Shown: positions 24,484 through 32,806 of the stretch, piece after piece
Layout of the letters: each line of letters opens with the position of its first letter
Position numbering within the stretch: the first letter of the stretch is position 1
Assembly: GCA_018335335.1 (NCBI GenBank)
Contig: JAGXKG010000004.1
Location: 37,037-89,669 of the forward strand
Source of the DNA: Candidatus Thorarchaeota archaeon
Lineage (GTDB): Archaea; Asgardarchaeota; Thorarchaeia; Thorarchaeales; Thorarchaeaceae
DNA length: 52,633 nt
Direction: 5' to 3'
Notes under the pieces: generated by a model
Seen by the model: the letters and a program-made list of their open reading frames with translations, nothing else
What the model was told of the DNA's origin: nothing
Databases searched by the model: none
Position numbers and translations under genes: made by a program

Positions 24484-25788
24484 TTAGATTAGGACCATAG
24501 AGAGTACGAGAAGCCATAGTGAACCGATAGCTAACTGAATCAAGCCCACAATTGTGCCGATTTTCGCGAAATCAACGAGGGTCACCGGGTTTCTTTCCCT
24601 TTCTGAATAATCTAGCACAACCATATTTGCAGGAGATCCCAGCGGAGTAAACAGATTCCCCCCAACGTTAACAGCGAGGATCAGTGCAAGGGGGATAACA
24701 GGTGTCAAAACAACAAGATCGCGGGCGACTGGTGCCAACACCGCAGAGACTGGAAGGTTGTTGAGCACTGCTGATAGACTGGACGGAAACCAGACCATAA
24801 CGAGTATAGCGAGGAAGGGATTGTTCCCAACGGCTGCTTGAAGCGAAATCCCCAGCTCCTGGACGAATCCTACCGCATCCAATGCCTCTACAAGGCCGAA
24901 AACGCCTATCAGGAAAAAGACCGTACTCCATCCAATTTCGCTCAGGAATTCAGATGCCCTTTCGTGGGCCATGACAAGAAGTGCAGCTGCAACCAGGAGA
25001 GCAATCATTGCAGGTTGGACGCCCGCAGTGGATCCTAGGACAAAGCCAGTAATCAGGACCGCAAATGCCAGGATTGATGCGTAGAAATCGTGTTTGGATT
25101 TAATCATGGTAGCGGGCTTTAATCTCTTAACGAGTTCTATGCTGGCCTTGTCAGTGTCACCAAACTCGTCCTCAAAGTAGTAGAGCACAACAAACCACGT
25201 TACGACCAATAACAAAGCGGATAGCGGCATCAAGGAGAAGAACAGCAAACCAGCGTTTAGATTGGTTTCACCGGTTATGATGATATTAGGCACTCCACCA
25301 ACAACGGACGGTATTGATCCGATATTACAGACTAGGGCCTCGGACATGAGAAATGGTTTGAAATTGATATCGAGAACCCTACAGACCTGAATGGTCAATG
25401 GCACCATGATGATCATGATTGTGGTTTTTGGAAGAATCAACGATAGAATCCATACGAATAACAGGAAGGTACGGAATAACGATTTGTAATCCCCACCGCC
25501 CAGTTGTGCTAGCCGCAAGGCGATATACTGAAACATACCCGAACTGCCAGCTACGGCTACCACAATCATCATGCTTGTCACAAAAAGTATGGTTGTCCAT
25601 GGAATACCTCCTACGAGTTTCTCAAAACTGAGTTGGTGGTCGGGCTCACCCAGCGAACTCAACCAGAAAATCAGCCCTATGATTGCTAACCCAAAGAGCG
25701 ACATGCCTGTCCTGTTGACCTTCTCGGTTGCAATGATGAGATAGGTCGCGGCAAATACAATCAAGACAACGATTCCAAGTACATCCAT
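24484..25788 (-). CDS. ArsB/NhaD-type permease, copy 3 (diverged motif)
   Basis: 434 residues, homologous along its whole length to copies 1 and 2 (TEKVNRTGMSL near the start, SIPSVVGGVPNIIITGET, FTPLGSPANMVVL). It has lost both conserved Asp residues: the first motif reads LILPKTTIMIIMVPL (P120-K121 instead of D-N) and the second SAVLNNLPVSAVLAP (Asn for Asp). This NN form is nearer to ArsB-like and NhaD-like proteins. A different ion or coupling mode is likely. First gene of the array in transcription order. Confidence 0.82.
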   Translation of the reverse strand: MDVLGIVVLIVFAATYLIIATEKVNRTGMSLFGLAIIGLIFWLSSLGEPDHQLSFEKLVGGIPWTTILFVTSMMIVVAVAGSSGMFQYIALRLAQLGGGDYKSLFRTFLLFVWILSLILPKTTIMIIMVPLTIQVCRVLDINFKPFLMSEALVCNIGSIPSVVGGVPNIIITGETNLNAGLLFFSLMPLSALLLVVTWFVVLYYFEDEFGDTDKASIELVKRLKPATMIKSKHDFYASILAFAVLITGFVLGSTAGVQPAMIALLVAAALLVMAHERASEFLSEIGWSTVFFLIGVFGLVEALDAVGFVQELGISLQAAVGNNPFLAILVMVWFPSSLSAVLNNLPVSAVLAPVARDLVVLTPVIPLALILAVNVGGNLFTPLGSPANMVVLDYSERERNPVTLVDFAKIGTIVGLIQLAIGSLWLLVLSMVLI

Positions 25789-25937
25789 GTGGAGTAAAAA
25801 CCCCTTCTCTAATGTGTTCGGCGTATTCTCTTTCAGCTGTAAGCCATCACATAGATTGTCATACAGTTACTAATCTTTTGCCTTCAAGAGAGCTTTTCCC
25901 AGACCAAGTGCTTCTGACTATGTGTCACAAGTATTGC

Positions 25938-26831
25938 TCAATCGGGATATGGTAGCCCTGTGCAGATATTCCCTTCGACAAAGTGAGTCAGGGTTACATC
26001 GTTGCTTTGTATTTCGATTTCTGCAACAGCTTGGTCAACAAAGGCATCGAGTTTATCGGTAGGCGGTCGACAGTAGCCTATTGGAGCTGTTACTGCTGTT
26101 ATGCCGTCGATTCTCTTCGTGCTTCGGACATGGCTGTGGCCCGAGATAGTGAGAAAAACCCGCTTGTCATTGCGGAGTATTTCACCGGTACTCTTCGCCC
26201 CCATGTATGCAGAGAAGAAATCCCATGGCAATCTGTTCTTGTATACAACCAGGTTTTCAAACGGCAGGTGATGCGACACAGAGACAATCTCAGTCACATC
26301 TTCAGGCAGATTGTCTAAATCGTACTTTAGTTTCCTGTTCATCAGTTGTGTGACTTCCTGATCATTCATCGTCCAGTCGATATTGTAGTAATCTCGCCAG
26401 ACTGCCCCATTGTACTCCTTTTGTCTGTAGGCCTCCATCGGGATATCAAGTTGCTCTACGCGGAAGGAGTAGTCGGACCATCCCAAGGTACCAACGAATG
26501 CTAATGAACTATGAATGTAGGGCTCGTCAGGCAAATGCATCCAGCCGGCTTCTTGGCATACACGACCTATTTTCTTGGAGTATTTTTCGAGTGATGTTGC
26601 TTCCTCTGAAAACCAAACGTCGTGATTGCCCGCAACAAAGAGATTGATACAATCATCGATTGTAAGAGACGCAAGTGATTCCCCCAATACATCAAGTCGA
26701 TCACTGATATCCCCTGCAATAACGAACACATCTGGGTCTGCTTTTTCAACTCTGTGCCTTATTTCTTCGACCAGTTGCTTGTCCTTTCCGTGTGGCCTGA
26801 CATGAATATCAGATACTGCAGCAATCTTCAT
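25938..26831 (-). CDS. Calcineurin-like metallophosphoesterase
   Basis: About 297 residues. All metal motifs are present: DIH in AVSDIHVRP, GDISD, GNHDVWF, SHH in VSVSHHLPF and GHSHVRS. The protein is a soluble two-metal phosphoesterase of the large calcineurin superfamily; substrate unknown (phosphodiester, nucleotide or protein). ATG 26831 with GGTG five bases upstream is preferred to the in-frame GTG one codon earlier. Single-gene unit, divergent from the next gene. Confidence 0.9.
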   Translation of the reverse strand: MKIAAVSDIHVRPHGKDKQLVEEIRHRVEKADPDVFVIAGDISDRLDVLGESLASLTIDDCINLFVAGNHDVWFSEEATSLEKYSKKIGRVCQEAGWMHLPDEPYIHSSLAFVGTLGWSDYSFRVEQLDIPMEAYRQKEYNGAVWRDYYNIDWTMNDQEVTQLMNRKLKYDLDNLPEDVTEIVSVSHHLPFENLVVYKNRLPWDFFSAYMGAKSTGEILRNDKRVFLTISGHSHVRSTKRIDGITAVTAPIGYCRPPTDKLDAFVDQAVAEIEIQSNDVTLTHFVEGNICTGLPYPD

Positions 26832-26989
26832 CACTTACACCTTAGCAGAGCCCTTTGATTGGAGCAGGGGTAAACTGGGAACGATTAAGCCATTTAATGT
26901 ATGCCGGGTATTGAGGTATTTGTGTTCAAACCATTGATTTGATATGTTTGTTTTGTTCTGTGACTATGCTGAACCTGGTGGCAATTAGA

Positions 26990-28630
26990 ATGGGCAACAA
27001 AATCAAGGCAGAGAAGGTACCCGCACCTTCACAGGCAGACATGAAGACAGTATCAGATACTGAGCAAATCAAGGATGTATATGCGCTGTATCTCGACGAC
27101 GAAAGTCATTCCTTCGATGGCGCAACGGAGAGACTTGTATTTCCCACGACAGAAGCTCAAGTGGCAAACGAGCTCCGGAAAGCCTACGAGAATGGTACCC
27201 CTCTAACTATGCAGGGTGGGCGAACCGGTCTGACGGGGGCTGCTGTACCGCTCGGAGGTACCACGCTCAACTTCGAGGAAATGGGTAAGCTACTTTACAT
27301 GAAATACTATCCTGATGAAGATCAGTATTCCATAACTGCTGAACCTGGTGTGCTGTTGGAGGACCTAGTCAAAGCCATCACATCAAAGAATCTTGATGAA
27401 CTGAAGGGGAAGGGCAATATGGAGAATCAAAAAGCATTGGTGAGGTTCTTGGAAGACAAACGAGAGATGTCATTCCCAGTAGATCCTACCGAGATGAGTG
27501 CATGGTTGGGTGGAATTGTTGCATGCAACGCTTCTGGTGCTCGTACATTCAAGTACGGTGCAGTACGTGATTGGGTTAAGCGGATTCGCGTTCTATTGCC
27601 AAATGGAGATGCCCTAGATATTCGCCGAGGAGAAGTTTTTGCGGAAGACGACATTTTCGAAATAGAACTCGCAGATGGATCTAGAATCGAAATTGATATT
27701 CCCGATTATAAAATGCCACGTACAAAAAATGCTGCAGGACTGTATGCAGAATCAAATATGGATCTCATAGACCTCTTTATTGGATGCGAAGGTATTCTCG
27801 GTGCAATCACCGAGGTTGAACTTGTTCTTACTGAATTACCCCAAAATATGATGACCGTCATGGCCTTCTTTCCAAGTGAAGACCATGCAGTCGATTTCGT
27901 GTATGAGATGCGGGAACCTGATTGTGCGGTTCCACCCGAATTCATAGAATATTTTGGCCCGTACGCTCTTGATATGATACGTGAGAAAGCTGGTGATGCC
28001 GGTATCAAAGTGCCTGCTCTTACAAAGGAGACAAAGGCAGTCGTCTTCTTCGAATTTGCTTATGCCGAGAAAGAAATGGAAGAGAAGGTGATGGTGTTGG
28101 AGCAGATTCTAAACAAACACGGCTCTTCTTCGGAATCCAGTTGGGCGGGATTGGACTATCGAGAGCTTGAGAAGATGAAAACAGTCCGCCACTTCGTTCC
28201 TGAAACAATCAACTCTCTGATTGCTCAACGCAAGGCACGATATAAGAAGGTCCACAAAATCGGGACTGATATGGCGGTTCCAGATGATGCTCTTCGGGAG
28301 TATCTATCTTTCTACCGAGAGGTACTTGAAGAACAGGGCATGGAATACGTGATTTTTGGACACATTGGAGACAACCATCTACACGTAAACATGATTCCGC
28401 GCAACAATGAAGAAGTTGACCAAGGCATGGAAAATTACCGTTTGTTTGCAAAACGGGCGGTTGAGCTGGGTGGAACCGTTGCAGCTGAGCATGGAATTGG
28501 AAAACTGAAACGTCAATTCCTGGAAATCATGTATGGCGAAGAAGGCATTTCTGAAATTCAAGCTGTGAAGAAGAAAATAGATCCCAAATGGCTCCTGAAT
28601 CAAGGAAACATGGTATCTATGCCTGAATAG
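26990..28630 (+). CDS. FAD-linked oxidase, glycolate/D-lactate dehydrogenase type
   Basis: About 546 residues. The PCMH FAD domain has MQGGRTGLTGAAVPLGG and GGIVACNASGARTFKYG. The C-terminal cap has HIGDNHLHVNMIP (metal-binding His) and AAEHGIGKLKR, both classic for the GlcD/DLD group. It would oxidise a 2-hydroxyacid such as D-lactate or glycolate to the 2-oxoacid. There is no GlcE/GlcF or Fe-S partner next to it, so the acceptor is unknown. The frame is open 17 codons upstream, but GGTGG (26977-26981) eight bases before ATG 26990 supports the start given here. Confidence 0.88.
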   Translation: MGNKIKAEKVPAPSQADMKTVSDTEQIKDVYALYLDDESHSFDGATERLVFPTTEAQVANELRKAYENGTPLTMQGGRTGLTGAAVPLGGTTLNFEEMGKLLYMKYYPDEDQYSITAEPGVLLEDLVKAITSKNLDELKGKGNMENQKALVRFLEDKREMSFPVDPTEMSAWLGGIVACNASGARTFKYGAVRDWVKRIRVLLPNGDALDIRRGEVFAEDDIFEIELADGSRIEIDIPDYKMPRTKNAAGLYAESNMDLIDLFIGCEGILGAITEVELVLTELPQNMMTVMAFFPSEDHAVDFVYEMREPDCAVPPEFIEYFGPYALDMIREKAGDAGIKVPALTKETKAVVFFEFAYAEKEMEEKVMVLEQILNKHGSSSESSWAGLDYRELEKMKTVRHFVPETINSLIAQRKARYKKVHKIGTDMAVPDDALREYLSFYREVLEEQGMEYVIFGHIGDNHLHVNMIPRNNEEVDQGMENYRLFAKRAVELGGTVAAEHGIGKLKRQFLEIMYGEEGISEIQAVKKKIDPKWLLNQGNMVSMPE

Positions 28631-28636
28631 GTAACG

Positions 28637-28933
28637 TCATTCTTCCTGTCTTGCAGCTTGACTAAGAACCCGGCGTTCAACTTCCTTCATCTTTTCGGAT
28701 GTATCGGGTTTCTCCTTCCGAAGCACTTTCCGATTCTTGACCCCAAGGCATTCCCAGTACTCCTGAATGGCCTGTATTGGAGTAGAATCGTTGTCCCCCG
28801 CTTCATGTTCCAGCTTGGTGAGAATCTCTTTCACCATCTCTTCAATTGATTTCTTTTTGATTTTGATGCGAGCCCAAAAATCACAATTCTTCCCCCGGCA
28901 GGGCCCACCAACCATAGAGCACCAATCTTTCAT
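28637..28933 (-). CDS. Small conserved-looking Cys protein, unknown
   Basis: 98 residues. The N-terminus, WCSMVGGPCRGKNCDFWARI, packs three Cys plus an Asp and looks like a metal or cluster site. The rest is charged and helical. It ends six bases from the convergent dehydrogenase gene. I do not recognise a family; the Cys-rich head argues that it is a real gene. Confidence 0.55.
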   Translation of the reverse strand: MKDWCSMVGGPCRGKNCDFWARIKIKKKSIEEMVKEILTKLEHEAGDNDSTPIQAIQEYWECLGVKNRKVLRKEKPDTSEKMKEVERRVLSQAARQEE

Positions 28934-29075
28934 TCGAAATCATTCCAGAGCGGTAGGCCTGTGGTATTGGCGTCTATCTTTAAGAATTGGCTTGGCGGTA
29001 TAAGCATTCTATCCACTCTGCTGGGTGAAAATTGCCGATATCTGCTTTTCCACGATCCGGAAAAGAAAAACGTCA

Positions 29076-29459
29076 TCAATTTGAAACTTGATAATCAACA
29101 TCAAGCCCTTCCGCTTTCCACCATATTTCCTGTAGGTACTGCACGTATCCACGTGTGACCTTGTCTTCCTTGAATTTGTTATCACTCACGCAGTCATATT
29201 CTCTTTTCAGGCATTTTGCACACCATCGACAATCTGAACTAAGCTTTACATTCTTGTCATCCAGTTCTAGCGATTTGACTTTGTCCAGCGCTCTCAGAAT
29301 TGCCATGAGTTTCATCTGTCTGGCAGTCGTTCCCCTAGAAACCCCTCTGTCTGAGAATCTGAGTGTCTCTTGGGTGATTGGATCCTTGTACTCAATGTGG
29401 TAGCTCCATTCGCCATATCCTGAGGTAGAATCGCCCTTTGTCCAAACTTTGACAACCAC
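29076..29459 (-). CDS. RNase H-like protein with replaced catalytic residues
   Basis: 127 residues that follow the RNase HI pattern: strand with WTKGDS, YGEWSYHIEY, then helix with TTARQMKLMAILRALDKV, then strand with VKLSSDCRW. Of the catalytic residues, the first Asp (TDGS in active enzymes) appears as K8, the helix Glu (MELMA) is K50, and only D76 remains. Cys77, Cys80, Cys83 and Cys90 could form a metal site. It is probably a non-catalytic RNase H fold, perhaps nucleic-acid binding; the alignment is by eye. It stands alone. Confidence 0.55.
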   Translation of the reverse strand: MVVKVWTKGDSTSGYGEWSYHIEYKDPITQETLRFSDRGVSRGTTARQMKLMAILRALDKVKSLELDDKNVKLSSDCRWCAKCLKREYDCVSDNKFKEDKVTRGYVQYLQEIWWKAEGLDVDYQVSN

Positions 29460-29619
29460 AGTAGCATCACCCGTTACCGGAGTAACTGAATTTAGGTAGA
29501 TGAGTATTTTTTCTGTTCTGCAACAGAACGTAATGATCGATGATTAGGAATGATTCAGTTATCTACATTCAACTATGTTCATTGAGTATGATGATTCCTT
29601 CTTCTACCCTCATCAGTAC

Positions 29620-29979
29620 TTACTCTTCGTCTTCTTTGGCGATGTTTTCATAGTGGAAGATCATACTGTCTGTGTCATATCCAGCCAGCTCATAGTCTTC
29701 ACTCATAGTGATTGCGTCTACCGGACACGTATCTGCACACTGGCCACAGAAGAGACAGCGATGCTGGAGATAGATTATCGTTGCTTCATCACGCCGCCCT
29801 TCCATCTTTATGGCTTCTCCAGGACAGATTCGCTCACAGGCTCCGCATCCGATGCAGGTTTTCATATCCCATACAGGTCGCCCTCTGAAATCCTTGGGCA
29901 CTTCCTTACGTTCGAAGGGATATTTCAGTGTCGAGGCTTTTCGGAAGAGTTCCTTCAATGCATCTGTTAGCAACTTCAT
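29620..29979 (-). CDS. Group 4 hydrogenase/complex-I-type subunit I (ferredoxin-like)
   Basis: 119 residues with two 4Fe-4S motifs, CIGCGACERICP and CLFCGQCADTCP, in the NuoI/EchF/HycF arrangement. The end MIFHYENI is of the group 4 hydrogenase type. It wires electrons between ferredoxin and the small subunit on the cytoplasmic side. Last gene of the A-B-H-I unit, seven bases after the H stop. Confidence 0.88.
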   Translation of the reverse strand: MKLLTDALKELFRKASTLKYPFERKEVPKDFRGRPVWDMKTCIGCGACERICPGEAIKMEGRRDEATIIYLQHRCLFCGQCADTCPVDAITMSEDYELAGYDTDSMIFHYENIAKEDEE

Positions 29980-29986
29980 CTCAAAC

Positions 29987-30949
29987 TCACCAGCGAATAC
30001 CGAACTGTATCAGAATTATCTGTAGCACAGCAATTGGAATTGCATATTTCCACATGCCCTCTTCCATCTGTTCTATTCGTAATCGAGCAAAAGATGCTCG
30101 CAAAACTGACAGTAGAACAACCACGAAGATTGTCTTAAGGAGAAAGCTGATTATGGGCGGGAGAAACAAGATTGGTTGAGGTCCTCCAAGATAAAGAGCT
30201 GCCGCTAGAGCTGATACCAGAACAACCTCTAGGTTCTTTCCTAATCGGATGAGAGCAAGCTTTCTACCACTGTATTCTGTCTTCCATCCTGCCACAATTT
30301 CTGTTTTAGCGTGTGGAATATCAAAGGGGATGAATTCCAATTCTGCAAGTAGAGAAACAATCAGGATACTAAAGCCGATTGGTTGTAGGAATATGAACCA
30401 CATTGAGTTGTTCAACTGCCATTGCGCGATATTGCTAATGGAAAGACTTCCAGCAACAAGTGCCGGCCCAATCATTGCTAACCCCATCGGGATTTCATAT
30501 CCCACCATCTGAAGTGCAGCACGAGCACTCCCTATGGTAGAGAATCTGTTCATTGAGGAATAGCCACCGAGAAAAATCACAATCATGATGAGTGTGAACA
30601 TGAACATCATGATTAGCAAGTCCCCTTCAAACGAAATGATGCTGGTTGATCCTGAAATTGGAACAAGGAAAAGTGCAGTAAGCGGAATCGCAAAGAATGC
30701 TATTGGGGCCAAACCGAAAATACGGCTATCAGCTGCATCCGGAGTTAAGTCTTCTTTCTGCAACAACTTGAGGAAATCGGCGAATGGTTGCAGGATACCT
30801 TTTGGACCTGTGTGTAGTGGACCAATCCGTTTTTGAACACTTGCGACTGCTTTTCGATCTATCCATTCGTAGAAGAATGCTAATAGGATTACGAAAAGGA
30901 TTCCCGGAAAAACGAAGATTTGAATCGCTGAGATGATTTCATTAATCAT
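29987..30949 (-). CDS. Group 4 hydrogenase/complex-I-type subunit H
   Basis: 320 residues, eight helices. Family landmarks are EWIDRKAVASVQKRIGP, GILQPFADFLKLLQKED, YEIPMGLAMIGP and FIPFDIPHAKTEIVAGW. In complex I this subunit joins the hydrophilic arm to the membrane arm and forms the quinone-chamber entrance; in Ech/Mbh hydrogenases the homologue anchors the small and large subunits. GGAG ten bases upstream of ATG 30949. Confidence 0.92.
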   Translation of the reverse strand: MINEIISAIQIFVFPGILFVILLAFFYEWIDRKAVASVQKRIGPLHTGPKGILQPFADFLKLLQKEDLTPDAADSRIFGLAPIAFFAIPLTALFLVPISGSTSIISFEGDLLIMMFMFTLIMIVIFLGGYSSMNRFSTIGSARAALQMVGYEIPMGLAMIGPALVAGSLSISNIAQWQLNNSMWFIFLQPIGFSILIVSLLAELEFIPFDIPHAKTEIVAGWKTEYSGRKLALIRLGKNLEVVLVSALAAALYLGGPQPILFLPPIISFLLKTIFVVVLLSVLRASFARLRIEQMEEGMWKYAIPIAVLQIILIQFGIRW

Positions 30950-30956
30950 TCTTGAC

Positions 30957-31430
30957 TTACTCCTCGATTTTTGGAGGCGTTTCAGGTTCCTTGTTTTTGT
31001 GAGTTTGTTTTCCTTGCTTCAATTTCGCAAGCAATTTCGTAACGCCATCAATTATTGCTTCAGGTTTTGGTGGGCAGCCTGGTACGTATGCATCTACAGG
31101 AATCACGTGGTCGACCCCTCCACAAACGCTGTAACACCCTTGGAATGGTGCACCACTACTGGCACACGTTCCAACTGCCACTACGAATTTGGGCTCAGCC
31201 ATCTGTTCATAGATGCGCTTCAGCCGTTTTTCATTCTGTAGTGTAACAGGTCCAGTTACAACCAAGATATCTGCATGTCGAGGACTTCCTTTCAATACGC
31301 CCCCGAATCTCTCGAGATCGAAACTCGGCATAAGAGCGGCTACTATTTCAATGTCACAGCCGTTACAACCACCACTTGGAAAATGTAACAACCAAGGACT
31401 AGATACTTGAGCCCATTGCAAAATACCCAT
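30957..31430 (-). CDS. Group 4 [NiFe]-hydrogenase small subunit (B-type)
   Basis: About 157 residues. The proximal 4Fe-4S cluster ligands are in FPSGGCNGCDIEIV, GTCASSGAPF and YVPGCPPKPEAI. CNGCD is the form of group 4 hydrogenase small subunits (EchC, MbhJ); complex I NuoB has adjacent Cys-Cys. The start is taken at ATG 31430, one base after the A stop and ten bases from GGAG; the in-frame TTG at 31439 is too close to that site. The Lys/Pro-rich tail is unusual but short. Confidence 0.9.
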   Translation of the reverse strand: MGILQWAQVSSPWLLHFPSGGCNGCDIEIVAALMPSFDLERFGGVLKGSPRHADILVVTGPVTLQNEKRLKRIYEQMAEPKFVVAVGTCASSGAPFQGCYSVCGGVDHVIPVDAYVPGCPPKPEAIIDGVTKLLAKLKQGKQTHKNKEPETPPKIEE

Positions 31431-31431
31431 T

Positions 31432-31767
31432 CTAGGCAACTCTCCTATAGAATACCAACAGCCAGCTGGCCGCCAACAAAACCATCGAATAGATGATTGG
31501 TACCAATCCAGCTGCAGGTGATGATGTAGCCAGCATGAATATCAAAACATCGAAGATTAGCAAGTAAATTGCATAGACCAAGAAGTGTTCAATATCTATC
31601 TGCAATTCTTCTCTCGGAAAATCCTCTCCGCAAGCATACAGCTCCCCTTTTGCCCCGCTATCTTTAGACGAGACTTTGACTGATATTTTTCCGCTGTACC
31701 AGTAAATGATCAGGGCCACAACAATAGATATACCGAAGATAACGGGCAGTAATATGAGGGTCGACAT
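31432..31767 (-). CDS. Complex-I-type subunit A in hydrogenase cluster
   Basis: About 111 residues, three helices. LYACGEDFPREE followed by HFLVYAIYLLIFDVLIFML matches the NuoA/FpoA loop with its Cys and acidic pair and the second helix. In complex I this loop borders the active site and takes part in coupling. A-type subunits are usual in complex I and Fpo but not in Ech, Mbh or Hyc hydrogenases. GGGTG six bases before ATG 31767 fixes the start. Confidence 0.85.
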   Translation of the reverse strand: MSTLILLPVIFGISIVVALIIYWYSGKISVKVSSKDSGAKGELYACGEDFPREELQIDIEHFLVYAIYLLIFDVLIFMLATSSPAAGLVPIIYSMVLLAASWLLVFYRRVA

Positions 31768-31797
31768 TCTATGCACCCTGTTTGAGAACAAATTCAA

Positions 31798-31953
31798 TGG
31801 TATCTTTAAGCTTGCGGTCCGGAAGTTCTATGAATCCCTGAAAAGGCTTAGTATTTATTTGATTTTACTTTCGATTGAAAAGTCGGTTTTGAGAAGATTT
31901 TTATTCTACTGCTAGGCCTGCCGAATTAGCGGTTAGTAACGCAGGAGTTTGCC
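31798..31953. promoter_or_regulatory. Divergent promoter of the two main hydrogenase units
   Basis: Between the A-B-H-I unit (minus) and the J-K-N-L-M unit (plus). AT-rich TATA candidates are TTTTTATTC at about 31899-31907 for the plus unit and, on the minus strand, AAATAAATACTAAG at about 31848-31862. AGGAG at 31943-31947 is six bases before the TTG start of the plus unit. One control region could set both units. Confidence 0.45.
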
Positions 31954-32208
31954 TTGGCATTAATGGATATCCCCCTCATCATCTTAATGATTCTAGCTTT
32001 GGGATTTGCATTGTCAACGGTGGAGACAAGAGACCCCCTCTACAGCATTCTTTCCTTTTGTGGAATGTGCATTACAATTGGTAGCATATTCTGGATTCTG
32101 GCAGCTCCATATGTCGCTATCTTTCAGTTGCTAGTTTACGCAGGAGCTGTTGTGGGGATTTTCCTTGCTGCTATTATGTTGACAACGCGAAAGGAGTGCA
32201 TTGAGTAA
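31954..32208 (+). CDS. Hydrogenase subunit J, N-terminal half (MbhD-like)
   Basis: 84 residues, three helices. ETRDPLYSILSF and APYVAIFQLLVYAGAVVG match the first part of NuoJ, whose pi-bulge helix relays conformational change. J is split into two genes here, as in Mbh/Mrp-type systems. TTG start supported by AGGAG; the ATG four codons in is an alternative. The last base of its stop codon is the first base of the next start codon. Confidence 0.82.
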   Translation: MALMDIPLIILMILALGFALSTVETRDPLYSILSFCGMCITIGSIFWILAAPYVAIFQLLVYAGAVVGIFLAAIMLTTRKECIE

Positions 32209-32495
32209 TGAAATATGATAAAATACAGATTGCGGGCTCAATAGTTGCATTGCTGGCAATTATAATTTTGGGCATATTCTTGATTCAAATCCCCTTCCCC
32301 GCCTTCGAATATGCAATCGCTGATGATCATCTGGTTGAGATTACTCAGCCACTGGGTGAGGAAATGAGCGAATTCATGTGGGGGTTCAGAAGTATTGATT
32401 TGTTGGGTCAAGCATTCGTTCTGTTTAGCACCGCTGCAGGATCCCTTGCAGTTCTAATCGGGATAGAACACATGGACGAGGGAGAAACCGAATGA
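32208..32495 (+). CDS. Hydrogenase subunit J, C-terminal half (MbhE-like)
   Basis: 95 residues with a first helix, an extracytoplasmic loop and a second helix containing FRSIDLLGQAFVLFSTAAG, the signature of the Mrp/Mbh segment that continues NuoJ. It overlaps both neighbours by one to four bases, which signals translational coupling. Confidence 0.78.
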   Translation: MKYDKIQIAGSIVALLAIIILGIFLIQIPFPAFEYAIADDHLVEITQPLGEEMSEFMWGFRSIDLLGQAFVLFSTAAGSLAVLIGIEHMDEGETE

Positions 32496-32806
32496 TTCCA
32501 CTGACATATTTCCTTGCCTTTTCAGCAGGATTGTACATCATCGGTATATACTGCTTGATATCCAAACGCAATTTGATTCGACTGGTCCTAGCAATTGAAA
32601 TCCTGTTGAATGCTGCCAATGTCAATTTCATAGCTCTTTCATTGTTTTGGAATGAGGGGTTTGTGGATCCGTTTGCCCAGACCTTAGTGGTGATTTCAAT
32701 AACCTTGGCTGGTTGTGTGAGCGCTGCAGCCCTTTCACTTGTAATCTATGCTTACGAACACTATGGAACATTGAATGCACGAGAGCTCAGGAGGCTTCGA
32801 AAGTAG
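32492..32806 (+). CDS. Hydrogenase subunit K (NuoK/MrpC-like)
   Basis: 104 residues, three helices. SKRNLIRLVLAIEILLNAAN carries the conserved first Glu (E36). The second Glu of NuoK is not there: the corresponding helix reads TLAGCVSAAALSL, which with DPFAQTLVV is closer to MrpC/MbhG. It forms part of the ion path between the H/A/J region and the antiporter-type subunits. Confidence 0.88.
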   Translation: MIPLTYFLAFSAGLYIIGIYCLISKRNLIRLVLAIEILLNAANVNFIALSLFWNEGFVDPFAQTLVVISITLAGCVSAAALSLVIYAYEHYGTLNARELRRLRK

